Shown here piece after piece: positions 19,804 through 31,218 of a stretch of DNA of 64,000 bases. The stretch is from positions 9,558,183-9,622,182 of the forward strand of contig OZ038468.1 of NCBI GenBank assembly GCA_964036295.1, in the 5' to 3' direction. The stretch comes from Plumapathes pennacea. Lineage: Eukaryota; Cnidaria; Anthozoa; Antipatharia; Myriopathidae. The notes beneath the pieces were generated by a model that was given only the letters and a program-made list of their open reading frames with translations, did not search any database and was not told the origin of the DNA. Made by a program: the position numbers and the translations under genes. The first letter of the stretch is position 1. Each line of letters opens with the position of its first letter.

Positions 19804-20313
19804 AAACTGAATCATGCCTGGTGACCACCGGAAGTCATTCAGAGAAATATGTTCTGCCTTCTCAGCTCCGACCCAAGCAAAACTTGTGGTGGCTGGATTT
19901 GAAAAGGTGTGATAGATCACGTTGAGAGAATTTAGCAAAAATGTTTTGCCACAGTTTGCAGGCCCAACAATCATAATATTGTGGTATTTGCCTCTTCCCT
20001 TCTCAAGCATACGCAAAACCGAAACTTGAAGGTGGCACTCTTGCACACCAGTACTTTCCAGGATTTCTTCTGCACATCGCAGCTGCTCTCCGTTGCAATT
20101 TGGGATGCACTGCCCCTCCTTTCCATTGCTCAACGGCTCCATTCTTGATTTCTTTGACCGTAATAGGCAGCTTTTTGCAGTTTTCAATTCCCACGCTGTT
20201 TCGAGAACTTCGGCGAGGGCCTTTGACCCTCGGTTAATTACAAATTCTAATGAGGTCAGTTTTCCCCTTTTCCTGCTCACTTGCTAGCGCTAGCAATTCT
20301 CTTCTGATTGCTT
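19803..20313 (-). pseudogene. SF3-type (parvovirus NS1-like) helicase fragment
   Basis: The minus-strand frame contains Walker A in GPANCGKTFLLNSLN, Walker B-like ISLNDFRWSP and the linking FSNPATTSFAWVGAEK, i.e. the core of a superfamily 3 helicase like those in NS1-type replication proteins and in related genes or elements of invertebrate genomes. Upstream NCNGEQLRCAEEILE is part of the same family block. The C-terminal part is lost where the repeat ending at 19803 begins. A one-base frameshift near 20270 separates a short upstream block (RRELLALASEQEK) from the rest. Whether it derives from an endogenised virus or a transposon is not decided by this fragment. It cannot encode a whole helicase. 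Confidence 0.65.
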
Positions 20314-20317
20314 CAAA

Positions 20318-20536
20318 TTGGCTAGTGTTATTCCTATTTACAAAAAAAGGGTCTCAACTAAGCCTGAATAATTACCGCCCAATCTCCTTGATATCCATAT
20401 TCAACAGAGTTCTTGAGAAAACCATGCACAAAAGGCTAATTTCTTTGATTAATAATGCTAAAATATTGTAAATAAACAATTTGGTTTTTGTTCAAATCAT
20501 TCTACACTGCAGGCAATTTTATCAATCGCTGACAAA
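20318..20536 (+). pseudogene. non-LTR reverse transcriptase fragment
   Basis: Plus-strand frames give SVIPIYKK, then (after a frameshift) SLNNYRPISLISIFNRVLEK, and then QFGFCSNHSTLQAIL. These are the finger and palm motifs of jockey/CR1/L2-type RTs. Only about 70 residues remain, with frameshifts and a stop. It abuts the SF3 helicase remnant, so it may be the scar of an insertion. Confidence 0.72.
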
Positions 20537-20539
20537 GTA

Positions 20540-21340
20540 CAGGGAGCCACTGATAGTGGAAACTAGACTGGCATTGCCAGGGTTGAGACCAGAATATACT
20601 AAAATGGAAAGTAGGGACAAGAGCGGAACTCCCAAGAGAGACTTCCAGTTTCTCACCAGGAAAATATCACACAGAATAGAGAACTTGTCTTTTGACACCT
20701 TGCTAAAATGAAACCTGAATAAACTATAAATTATCATTACAACACTCATACACTTGCTTCTTATAGGTTGAGCTACTCTGCATTTGAGCTTAGGAGTGAA
20801 AGGGCTGGTCAGCGAGTAAGAAAAAAGTAATGCGTAACTTACGTTTTGATGCACAATCGATTTTGACAGTTTGACTTTAAACACTTCCTAATCAGAGGCC
20901 ACGATTAATTGAGCCTTTTTTTCAATACTCATCTCTTTTTTTAACTGTGTTTCTTCTATCAGGCTTTCGAGTATTCGTGTTCTGTAACAAATATAAAGTT
21001 GAAAGCGAGGAATGTAACACTAACACGATACTTGTTTATGTTATGGAGAAATCCCAGTAGATTCTGTTGATTCTATTAGCCATTTTGTAAGCTAGGTAAA
21101 CTTCAGTCAGGCGTCCTGAGTACGCGGGAGGGACTGGAATGAGCTTGTGACAAAGAGAAAAAAGATAACATGTGCTCACTCAATTAGAAAATGTGAAATA
21201 CACTCCTGGAAAGCTATCCCGTTGCAGAATGTTGATATAACATTTTGGGGCTCAGATGGGAAATGTTTCGAACAAGTTCCTTGGAAGGACAACAGTTCGC
21301 AACGAGGTACGTATGTGAGATTCATTATGGATAAATCAAA
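20540..21340. other. no gene recognised
   Basis: AT-rich sequence; short frames on both strands without recognisable motifs. Confidence 0.5.
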
Positions 21341-22060
21341 ATGGCAGAGGAGAAACAAATCTTGTTGGACCACCAAATCCTATTGTTAGAACTTGAAGAA
21401 TTAACAGGACTGGCCCATCACATTAAAGTTGACGAATCGGCCGTAGTGGGGAAAGGGAAGTTAACAGTGATTCGGGCCATTCAATGTAAATTAAACGAAG
21501 GAATGGAGGATCTAGGCGAGGAAGACAAAATTGCTTACTTGGATGCACTGATAACTCACCTCGATCCACTGGCCCTTGTGGGACATGAAGGACAAGCGAA
21601 CTGGAAGAACTCCAGAAGGAATTGAACAACTTAGAAGCTCAACAACAGAAAATTCAAGAGAAACTCTTCTTGGTTCAGGAAGGAAAATCCAGTCAACAAG
21701 AGAGTGCTGTGATAAGTGTTCACTGGTGGGAGTTCAGCAGAGTATACTTCGGAGGAATTTTAAGATCCTAGGAGTTGTGGGTGACCCTGGACAGAAGGAC
21801 AAGTTAGGGTATCAAGCACTAATCTCCCAAATAGAAGCTGGACTTGTCAAGGGATACTCAGATCAAGAAGTAGTAAATGCCGTAATCCGTGCTGTACAAC
21901 TAGGCCTGCAGCTGAGAAGTTATCTGGAGAACATGACTGAATTAACCCTGCCTAAGTTGTGTAAGATTCTTCGCTTCCATTTTCTTGAAAAGAATGCAAC
22001 AGAACTTTATCAACTCCTAACAAACAGCCCAAGAACCAAAGGAAGGCCCGCAGTCATTTC
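21341..22060 (+). pseudogene. gag-like retroelement protein fragment
   Basis: Starts at an ATG (21341) with an acidic helical region (EEKQILLDHQILLLELEEL). It continues after a frameshift near 21598 as a coiled coil (ELEELQKELNNLEAQQQK), and after a second frameshift near 21740 as a capsid-like helical block with GDPGQKDKLGYQALISQIEA and VNAVIRAVQLGLQLRSYLE. I infer a retrotransposon gag from the coiled coil plus capsid-like helices. No zinc knuckle, protease or RT follows; the segment ends in unrelated sequence near 22070. Confidence 0.5.
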
Positions 22061-22265
22061 TGTCCAAAGTGTCACATTTACGTCCAAAGTGTTATGATGA
22101 CTGTTTTATACATTACCAAAATATGCGTTAGCAATTGAGTAATCAAAAAATTTGAACAAGGTTTCAGGAGGTGGCAAAGGCATGTTTACAGTCAGTCTTC
22201 GAACAAGGCGGCTGATGCAGATGTTTGCAGTTGCTAAAAAGCTATTTTTAGCATCAACGAAAGCT

Positions 22266-24185
22266 ATAGATGGCGCCAGCGTGAAACCAAGAACTGGCTC
22301 ATTTTCCACCCCAGTGGCAAACCTCAGAATGTGGTTAAGGGTAATACCTCTGGCCACGTGTAATGACAATATAAATACAATATTTGTTTTTAGTCTCTGT
22401 CAATACATTTCGCCAAGATATACACAAGATATCTCCTTTAGCTTCAAGCATTCTCCTTTTAGAATTATAAGATGAAGCCTGGTTTCCATATTAACACTTC
22501 AATCATTCGAATTGCTACAACCACCATATGATCGTCTTGATCGATGGCAGCGACTTTAACTCATTGTGGCGTCAGAGTTACATATAAGGCTAAAGAAAAG
22601 CTGGGCAATTCAGAGTCTATAAAGAATTCCTTTACAGGCTGACGCAAGCAAAGCACAGCAAGGTGCTTTAATGAACTTCTTCATAATCTTTATAACCTCC
22701 AACCAATCAAAGCGTGGCTTGTTTCGTTTCTATGTTATTTACAATGACAAAATATGACTTACTTGCAGCCTTCTTGAGATGCTTCAGAAAGGAGGTGTAC
22801 ACTTCCCCCTCGAGTTGCCTCCTGTTGGACCCTTGCTGAATTCAGGTTTTAATAAATTTATTAACTTCTGTTAGGTTGAAATACTTTCGGGGTTGGGGCG
22901 CCATAGATGTAGGAAGACTGGAAATTTCTTTGCAATCTGCAACAGTACAAGAGGCGGATAATGGGAGTAAGATGTTAGTTTTTGAGGCTCTTGTGGGATA
23001 TGCCTAACAATATCTTTACTTGTAATGTATTCCCTGTCGACTATTTGTTTCTTTTTTTTTTTACCTGATAAATTCCCAGCTCTTTAAGCCCATTGCACAC
23101 TTCCAGAAGACACTGGGAGGGAGTATCACTACAGAATATTTCCTGTAGTTTTTCTTCATCAAGAAAAGTGGCCACTGGCCTATTCTGTAACATACTTAAA
23201 CCTATGAAAAGAAATCAACTTTAATAAATAGGTACTCTATGCATTTCCACATAAATACGTTGCATAGCCAGTGCATAAAACAATGATGCAATAGTGAAAA
23301 CTTAATAAACTTATAATTTCAAAGTCTCTACACATACCGATTATCACTCCAATGGTGTGGTACTTGTTTGCTTCATGGGTTAGAAAGGAGGATATTTCAC
23401 CATTCCCAGAATGCACTGCAAACGAACTACATTATCACATTTCCTGCTCGATCTGTGCCATATTGACGAACTGCCCATGTTCCACAAGTAGCTCAAGGTT
23501 TCTGTTTAGTTTGGCGCTTAACTCTGACATGGCTGTCCCTGGACGTTTGAGCCACTCGCAATCTCTCTCGAAGAGCCGCCCTGGAATAGTAGTAGAATCT
23601 GGAGCTTCGTTCGCCTTTCCATATGGGGTCAAAAATTTTTTTGGAAAGTGAGCGAAGTAGGAGATTCCAGCTCCAGATGGCAACCCGGGATACGGAGAAG
23701 AATGGTTATAAGCCATCTTAAAATTGCTGTGATCAGACAATGCACGAAAAAAACCACCCATTTAATTACGGTACTTGCATCCCTGGGGGAAACTGTCGGA
23801 TCGAAACCCCTCTTTTTTCTCATTGGACTAGCGGACTCAGCGGACCTGTGGGGAAACATTTTCATGCGGACCACCGTGGAAACGGTACTTTCGACCCATA
23901 AAAATGTCAAGCTCGGAAAATCATTGTTTTTGAACAAGTTTCCAGTTTTAACGCTTGTGCGAACTTTCAAAAGTGTGTCCTCTGGAAACAACCAAGTTTT
24001 CTTCAGAGCTTATGTAAGGGTCATTCCACAGTATTTTGGACAAAAATATGAGTAGGAAAAATTAAACAGCAAGAAGACAAAACTGACATAGTTGAAAAGT
24101 AGAAGAGTTAAATTTATTTCAGGTGGGCCCAAAAATTTAATCATTTGACATGCATAAATTATCATTAATTAGATGCATAACTAAA
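22266..24185. repeat. duplicated segment, copy 2 left half
   Basis: Matches 7496-9877 from agatggcgccagcgtg onward and lacks the equivalent of 8684-9094. The Helentron is absent: the A-tract at 24183-24189 is unbroken and runs directly into the right half. Confidence 0.85.
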
Positions 24186-24852
24186 AAAATGGCGTTATGG
24201 AAAGGAAATAAGTTTTATATTCTAAAGGAGGCATTTTAAGAGAAATAGAAACGAAAGTGGAAAAGACATAAAGTACTTCATACTAACATAAAAATGTGAA
24301 TGGAAACCAGAAAAAAATTTTCAGCAAAAATCGAGAATGCGGCAAAAGTACCATTTTCTCCTCCATAACAATTTTAGTTGGAAAAGTTTCTTTTATTCCT
24401 AGTATAGTTTGGCCTGGCATGTCACACTTTGTGAAGTTCCAATTTAAAGTGGAGGTGTTCAGATAAGATAACCAGTAAAACTGGACAAAGTTGATTGATC
24501 AAAATATTGCAAGTTGAAATTGGTTACGGAAGGGAAAATTTGGTTATGGAGGGGAAATTGTTACGGAGGGGAAGATCAAGCAGATCTCAATATTGCACTG
24601 TGTGGTCAATCAGACAGCATATTATAGCTACAGTAGTATCTTTATATATCTTGAATTTCAAGAGAAAATCCTGAAATGTGACCACTGAAATGAAAGGTCT
24701 TCATTTAAGTATGATGCATTTATTTTGTTTATTTTGTGATAGTACATTTGTTTATGATTTTCAAAGATATGTCACATGCAACAATGCACATTTTAGCAGA
24801 GTTACAGATTTAATACTGATACACAGTTGAAGGTATTTGCAACAAACTGTAC
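24186..24852. repeat. duplicated segment, copy 2 right half (Helentron empty site)
   Basis: Matches 19112-19803 up to caacaaactgtac. It includes a small local expansion near 24520-24570 (ggttacggaagggaaa/ggttatggaggggaaa). No gene is seen. Confidence 0.83.
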
Positions 24853-25059
24853 CTTCTCTAAAATCAGAGAATTTCATTTTTTTACCATGAAACATGCATG
24901 AAAATCACATGTATAACATGCGACATGAATTGTTGCAAGAAATCGATTAGAGCTGAATGGTTTGCATGTTTTTCACAGCAGAAAATCGTTTTCTGGCTGA
25001 AATAATTATGAGGATAAAGCAAACCAATACGAGAGAAGCTGATTTGAAGTAAGAAGTGG

Positions 25060-25988
25060 TAGGATTATGTGATCTCTTCGCTAGTTTTCAAATCTATTTC
25101 AGAGTGCCTTCGTGCAAGGTTGTCATCCAAATCCTGACATATTTGCATATAAATTTTGCTGACAGTCTGACACATGCATGCTGTGAAGTTTTCTCACCGT
25201 GTTTGTTGGCACACTGTATTAAGGATGAAGTGTAACCGGGTTGAAGTGCTTTTGCTTTCTGAAGGCTATTAAAGTAGAAAATACCCGGCCAGGGACCACT
25301 GCTTTCCAAATTAAACAATTGTGGCCGAATTTCCCCGCTTGACACAATCGGACCTTGTATTATTTAGTGATTGGGTTTGGTCGCTCAATACAATCGGACC
25401 TTGTTTTATTTGGTGACTTGATTTCTTTCTATCAAAGATTTTAAGATTGCCAAACGGTTTGAAAAATTGTTCTCAAAACTGAATCCTTGCCAAAATTCAC
25501 ACAGTTCAGAGACTTTGAAAGCGTGTAAACAAGCGACTCACTTTGACGGTTCTAAATTTGTAACACTCGAAAAAGCGTATTAAATTGATAAACTTAAAAT
25601 AAAAACATACACGTATGTGGTTAGGATAAAGCATTGGCTGGAGAAATCGCGGCTTTTCTTGAAATTCATAAAACTTTCAGTGTCCAAGATCGAATTTGCT
25701 TGGCTTTGAAGCCTCGGGAGTGTTGTGTAGTTTCGTGTAAATGTTGTCTCAGCGAATTTTGGAGTTCAGCTAGCGTCTACGAAAATTACAGACTGCACGT
25801 TGTCTGAACTAAACTGAGACTGCTGTGTGACAAAGATTTTTAGCGGCCGACTGGTGTCGTCGCTACACAGCCGTGGTTTGCAAAAAAATTTAAATAACCT
25901 CCAAACGGAAAATAAACAAGAATCCTGCTTTCTGAAAACCCACTACAGAGCGAGGAGATATCTGCGATTATTGTATTTCTAGTAGCTC
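25060..25988. repeat. dispersed repeat, inverted copy of 53585-54495
   Basis: The reverse complement of this block matches 53585-54495 closely, between gtaggattat at one end and ctagtag at the other. No coding signal is clear. Confidence 0.78.
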
Positions 25989-26614
25989 AATATTTTGTTG
26001 ATTGCGTGAGGCAAGTTGGGGGAACTGCTAGAATTATAAGGGCGGATTGTGGAACAGAGAACGTTTATGTTGCTGCAATTCAGCAATTGTTTCATCGTTC
26101 TGAAGAAAATTATATGGCTGTGGAGAACAGTTTTCTATATGGAAAGTCAGCATCTAATTAGTGTATAGAAGCTTGGTGGGGTAATCTTAGAAACGGCTGT
26201 GCAGACTGGTGGATTCGTTTTTTCAAAGATATGACAAGATATGTCACCTATATTGCGATGACAATGCTGTTCATGTTGAGTGTTTGAAGTTTTGTTTCAT
26301 GCCTCTTATCTGTGATGAACTTCACAAGGTCGCAATTTTGTGGAATTTACACAGATAAGGCCCTCAAGAAGCGCTGAATCTCCTAGTGGTCCACCGGTTG
26401 TATTTTCTATTTGATGACTGAGGTTGACTTAGATAATATTGAAGTTGCAGAAGAAAGATGTTGCAGCAGGACTACTGAAAATGGTTGTACCAATGAGTTT
26501 TCTGAGTTTGTGTCAATAATTATGCAGAAGAACCATTTTGAAATTCCCACAACAGCTGAAGAAGCAGCACTTTTGTATTCAAACTTGCTTGCATGTATCC
26601 AAGAAATCACATGA
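25985..26614 (+). pseudogene. integrase-like DDE domain gene fragment
   Basis: The plus-strand frame reads VRQVGGTARIIRADCGTENV (second DDE aspartate in RADCGTEN), FLYGKSASN, a stop, then IEAWWGNLRNGCADWWIRFF (glutamate of the DDE triad), followed by decayed sequence and an open tail ending at 26614 (IPTTAEEAALLYSNLL). The layout resembles the integrase-core genes widespread in cnidarian and fish genomes. Stops and frameshifts between 26160 and 26410 make it a pseudogene. The N-terminal part is missing: it begins at the edge of the repeat ending at 25988. Confidence 0.62.
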
Positions 26615-26619
26615 CTGAA

Positions 26620-27279
26620 AAATAAATGTTAGAAACGATGTCGTTTCACCTGCAATTTGAAGAAAAATTAGAAAAAGAAAAAAGCTCGCGAAGGTACATA
26701 CCCTCCTCTCGGTCATGCCAGTTCTTTGCAAAATGTTTGCTCCATATGATCGACATACTATATGTGACAGGATGTATAGTTATTGGTACTTTTAGGTCAC
26801 TAAACACAGTTTGCAATAGACTCCTTTATTTGAACATCATGCATTACATTCTGATACAATTCTTTGTCTGAATAACGTAATGTTCATGCTTCTAAAACTT
26901 GTAACCGTAACAGTATAATTGAAAAGAACCGTAAAGAAATGTCCACATTGATTGTGCAATCCATGCAGATGTCCTTCTTTTCACGGCCAATACACTAGTA
27001 CTTCCATATGACGATATGGGGATTATGTGTACAATTGACAATTAAAGTTTGATAACAGGAACGAAGGTAAGAAAAATAAAACCTGCTTGTTGTGACGCAC
27101 TGTTAACCAGTTAACAGTAAAAACGTTGCCTGGGGTCTCCTGGTCTGTGAGACTAATGATCAAGTTGAGGGACGGCTCGCCCTTTCAAACAAGTTACTGC
27201 TACTTATGATTGCAGTTATTACATATTCTCTTTTAACTACACTCTAGACACAAAAACTAATATTAACAAGCACCCACAT
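26620..27279. other. no gene recognised
   Basis: AT-rich spacer between the DDE fragment and the HECT gene's 3' end; nothing supportable. Confidence 0.5.
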
Positions 27280-27865
27280 TCATTGCACTCCCATTCCCGC
27301 TCCTAATGGCATACCAAATCCCCTGGTATTTTGAATGGCAAAACACATGTCAGATTTGAATTGCTCATAATTGGCATGTCCTACAGGCAAGAGCAGCATA
27401 TTAACGCACGCGTTTGCTTTTGGGAACTTTGAAAACTTCCCCCACTGCTCAGGCTCGTGCAGATATATGATGAAGGGATATATTGGATGAGGGGGTAGAA
27501 CTCGACAGCCTGTCACGAAGAACAGGATGTCACTAAGGGTAACAGAGGCTTCGCCTCCCTCTACATCCTGTATCAGTAGGAAATCATGCCAACTTGAAAT
27601 GACTAAGCTCTTTTTGACGGCTTTGTTGGAACCCACTTCACTGTGGATCACCATAAAGAGGCCCTGAATTATCTCTGCAGTTAGCTGCGTTGGCGAAAAG
27701 CAGAAAACATTATAAAAGGCGTCTGGGTTTGCTCTAATGGCACCCAGAACGCCAAGGGTGGAAAGACCTTCCTTAAAGCTCTCCAAAGCTGATCGGGTTT
27801 GTTCTAACACATACCACCTTGCTGTAGAGTTTACAATCCTTTCAACGTCTCCTGTTTCTTCCAGT
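27280..27865 (-). pseudogene. HECT domain C-lobe (3' part of split gene)
   Basis: The minus-strand frame open to 27280 reads SALESFKEGLSTLGVLGAI, LSDILFFVTGCRVLPP, the active-site region FPKANACVNMLLLPVGH and FAIQNTRGFGM. This is the C-lobe of a HECT ubiquitin ligase; the cysteine in ANACVN aligns with the catalytic thioester cysteine. It most resembles the G2E3-like/SAM-HECT genes common in invertebrates. The N-lobe and upstream exons lie beyond the BEL/Pao insertion (33781-36312). Rejoining across the insertion puts the two halves one base out of frame, so the gene was probably already broken or has an unseen intron here. Confidence 0.72.
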
Positions 27866-28072
27866 TGTCGGAAACCAACTTCCGTTTTTCATTGTTATTG
27901 TTAAGATTGACAGTTCGTAATTAGCATATTAGACATGTGCTCAGAGAGAGAGGAGAGTGTCGTGTTACGAACGAATGCTGAACGATGTAAGTCTCGAGCG
28001 AAGCGTGCTCTGAATCAACAATAAAGTGAGTATTTAGGAAACGTGTGTGACTGTTGACACACGTTTTCGACA
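27866..28072 (+). repeat. BEL/Pao 5' LTR
   Basis: TG...CA bounded, 207 bp, same length as the 3' LTR. AATAAA lies near its 3' part (about 28019-28024) and is mutated in the other LTR. Confidence 0.95.
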
Positions 28073-28074
28073 AA

Positions 28075-28091
28075 GTGGCGACCACGACGGG
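28075..28091 (+). promoter_or_regulatory. putative primer binding site
   Basis: TGGCGACCACGACGGGA begins two bases after the LTR. A TGG start at this place is typical of a tRNA 3'-end complement; the tRNA was not identified. Confidence 0.6.
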
Positions 28092-28100
28092 AGTGCCATC

Positions 28101-30440
28101 ATGGAGAAACAAATAACAGAGCTGAACGGGAAACTACAAACCCTAAATTTCAGAATCGGCAAAGCGGCCAAGGTCATCGAGAAACGTGAGCGAGACGCAG
28201 CGGAACGATGCTGTGAGTCTCTTCACAAGGTCATAAGCGCCGTGAGCAACCTGAGGGAAACAATCGAAGACAAGAAGTTCGGAAAAGGGGAGTCAGCCGA
28301 GGATGTGGAAGAGTGGGCTTCAGAGTTGAACATAGATGACACATTAAGCCGCGTGGATCAGTGCTCGAAGCAGCTGAAAACTCTGATCGCCGCAATAGTT
28401 CGGGAGGCAAAGCAAGAAGATGAATTACGTGACCATCAACACGCCCTCGAACTCGAGCAGGAGAAGCTACAGATGCAACACGAGGCAACAGCCAAAGCAC
28501 ACGCCGAACAACTCGAGTTTGAGCGGAAGCGCTTGGAATTACAACAACAACAACATGAAGGGTTATCGACGTCCCAACATGGAATCGCGAGCGGAGGCAG
28601 CGCGGTGAAAATGCCAAAACTCGTCATCTCCCAGTTTGACGGTACTCATCGGGATTGGTTGCGCTTTTGGGGTCAATTCGAAACACAAATTGACAAGTCG
28701 GGCGTCCCAGGAGTCACCAAATTTTCATACTTGAAGGAGCTGGTTGACCCCAAAGTCAGGAATCTCATCGGGGGACTACCGTTTACGGATGAAGGCTACT
28801 CAGAAGCAAAGGAGTTGTTGTGTAGGAAGTTTGGAAACACCAGTGAGATCGTGGGTTCGTATGTGAGGAACCTTTTAGAGTTACCGAACATCAAAGAAAG
28901 GAACGTTGAGCGAATTCGTGAATTTTACGAGACATTATTATTCAACGTCGAATCACTGCGAACAATGGCGGAATTGAAAAAACTCGACGCGGTGGTGCGC
29001 TTCACCTTTGACAAGCTTCAAGTCATCAAGACGGAACTGACAATGGCGAACGAGAACTGGATCGAATGGGATTTCGACCAGTTTCTGAGCGCTCTTGAGA
29101 AATGGTCAATCAACAATCCTGTGCTTGAAACGAAGTCAAGCCAGCGCGGAAAGGGACGAGCTTTCTGGTCAAACGAAGAAAGGAAACGAGACACCGGAAA
29201 CCGGCCTCGTGCGTTGGGCTGCCTTTATTGCGAGAGCAATCAACACAAGGCAGTGAACTGTGACAAGGTGAAATCTAGTGACGAGCGAAAGAAGATTCTA
29301 TCAACGAAACGGCTTTGCTACAATTGTACGGGGGCCAAGCACAGGGCCAGTGACTGCAAGAGCAAAAACACGTGCAGGACGTGTAATGGGAAACACCACA
29401 CTTCGATTTGCGACAAAGACCAGAACCCACCCCGTGAGTCCGGAATGATGGCTAATTTGGTAGGGGACAATGGCGCTGTTGTTCATCCGGTTGTGGTCGT
29501 ACGCATCGGTGACTACAAGTTCAGGGCCTTACTAGACAGTGGCGCAAGCCATTCATATATTTCTTCGACCGGAATTGATTTAATTAAGGCAAAACCTCAC
29601 TCGACTGGTCTTCGGCAGATTGCCATGCTTACCGGAACAACGACCCGAACAATGCAGACATTCAACGTGTTGATTGAATCCGTGTCAAGTGATTTTCAAT
29701 TGGAAGTGAACGTAACAAAGGTTGAGAAACGAGAGTTATTACTCTTAGACAATCCCGGCTATCCCAAGTTACTGGAAGGGCATTCCCATTTACGGGGAGT
29801 TGTTATGGATGACGTAGACGAGAAGGATAATTTACCAGTTCATATTATCCTGGGCGCTAACAACTTCGCCAAGATACGTACGAGCGAGAAGCTGCGTGTT
29901 GGCAGACGAGGCGATCCAGTCGCAGAGTTTACAAGATTTGGTTGGACAATCATGTCCCCTGGAGCATGGACAGGGTCACCAAACGCCTTTGTCACGCTGA
30001 ATTCTGCCGCCTTGGATTACGAGCAACTTTGCTCACTAGATGTTTTAGGGCTGGCAGAACAATCCGGAAGTCAAGCGGAAGTGTACGACGAGTTCAAGGA
30101 GACACTGAAACGTTCCCCTGAAGGGTGGTATGAAGTCGCGTTGCCGTGGAAGGGCAACTGCCCAGAACTCCTTGGCAACCACAGTGGAAGTTTGCAAAGG
30201 TTGAACTCTTTGTTACGGAAGTTGAGGAGAACTGACATGTTGGAGGAATACGATGCTGTGATTCGTGAACAACTGGAGAACGGGGTTGTTGAGAGAGTCC
30301 CCGTGGGGGAGGCAGAGAGATGTTTCTATTTACCACACAGAGCTGTGTTGCGTGACAGCTCCAGTTCCACTCGTTTACGTGTCGTGTATGGTGCGAGTGC
30401 ACGTGCGCAGGATCAAGCACCATCTCTGAATGTTTACACA
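28101..30440 (+). CDS. BEL/Pao gag-protease-RT (5' part of pol)
   Basis: I start it at ATG 28101; the frame is open further upstream but without an ATG. An N-terminal coiled coil with Glu/Gln-rich repeats (residues about 115-160) is followed by a DUF1759-like gag core (PKLVISQFDGTHRDWLRFWG). Two CCHC-like knuckles follow (CLYCESNQHKAVNC, CYNCTGAKHRASDC) and a third CRTCNGKHHTSIC. The aspartic protease has the DSGA active site (FRALLDSGASHSYIS). The start of RT is present (LRVVYGASARAQ). Near 30440 the frame shifts: the open frame runs on to 30692 with unrelated sequence while RT continues in the next frame. Confidence 0.88.
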
Positions 30441-31054
30441 CGGGTCCTCCTCTCAACAATCAGCTGTGGAGTGTCATTACTCGTCAGCGGTTTCATCCTG
30501 TGGCTGTGGAGGGCGACTTACGCAGAGCGTTCCTACAGATTAGAGTCCGAGAGGCTGATAGGGATGTGCTACGATTCCATTGGATCAGGGATAGGAACTC
30601 TCGGGAAGTTGAGGCCCTGCGATTTACCAGGGTGCTTTTCGGTCTCGGGCCATCACCGTTCTTACTTAACGGAGTATTGCAGCAACACCTAGAGAGTCTG
30701 TCGGAGACTTACCCCGAAACCGTGCGAGAGATCCGTAACAGCCTGTACGTGGATGATCTAATCACCGGGGCGCCGACGACCGGTCAGGCACGGCAACTGA
30801 AACGTGAGGCCGTCGAAATCTTCGAGGATGGGAAGTTCACCCTACACAAATGGAACTCCAACGTTCGGGAGCTCGAGACAGATGGAATGGCGACTACTAA
30901 CGAAGGTGAGCAGTCGCTTGCCAAGGAACAGTTCAACGCGAACTCAAACGTTCGGGAGATCGAGACAAATGGAATTGTGACCACTAACGAAGGAGAACAG
31001 TCGTTTGCTAAGGAACAGTTCAACGCAGTGCAGGGGGAGTGTAAACTACTCTGA
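30441..31054 (+). pseudogene. BEL/Pao reverse transcriptase, frameshifted
   Basis: Continues RT in a second frame: VEGDLRRAFLQIRVREADRD, FGLGPSPFLLNGVL and the catalytic box NSLYVDDLITGAP. Just after it an 87-bp (29-residue) tandem duplication is inserted (see 30860). The frame ends at TGA 31052-31054. Beyond it, GILASLAKVYDPLGLVSPV, a conserved BEL/Pao connector, is visible but followed by further stops to 31200. Confidence 0.86.
30860..31033 (+). repeat. 87-bp in-frame tandem duplication in BEL/Pao RT
   Basis: Two diverged 87-bp units, starting at 30860 and 30947, encode NVRELETDGMATTNEGEQ... and NVREIETNGIVTTNEGEQ... They fall just after the RT palm and are not part of the usual family architecture. 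Confidence 0.85.
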
Positions 31055-31218
31055 CTTGGCTGGAACAAAGCGGAGGATAAGCTACTTGTGAGTTTTCCTA
31101 GCATACCAGCAGTCACCACTAAGCGTGGGATCCTCGCCAGCCTAGCAAAGGTGTACGACCCCCTGGGACTTGTTTCACCTGTCATCTAGAAGCTAAGCAA
31201 TTATATCAAGATACGTGC

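Noticed and set aside
28231..28617. Minus-strand ORF inside BEL/Pao gag
   Set aside because: Antisense shadow with no domain signal; the sense frame has gag, zinc knuckle and protease motifs.
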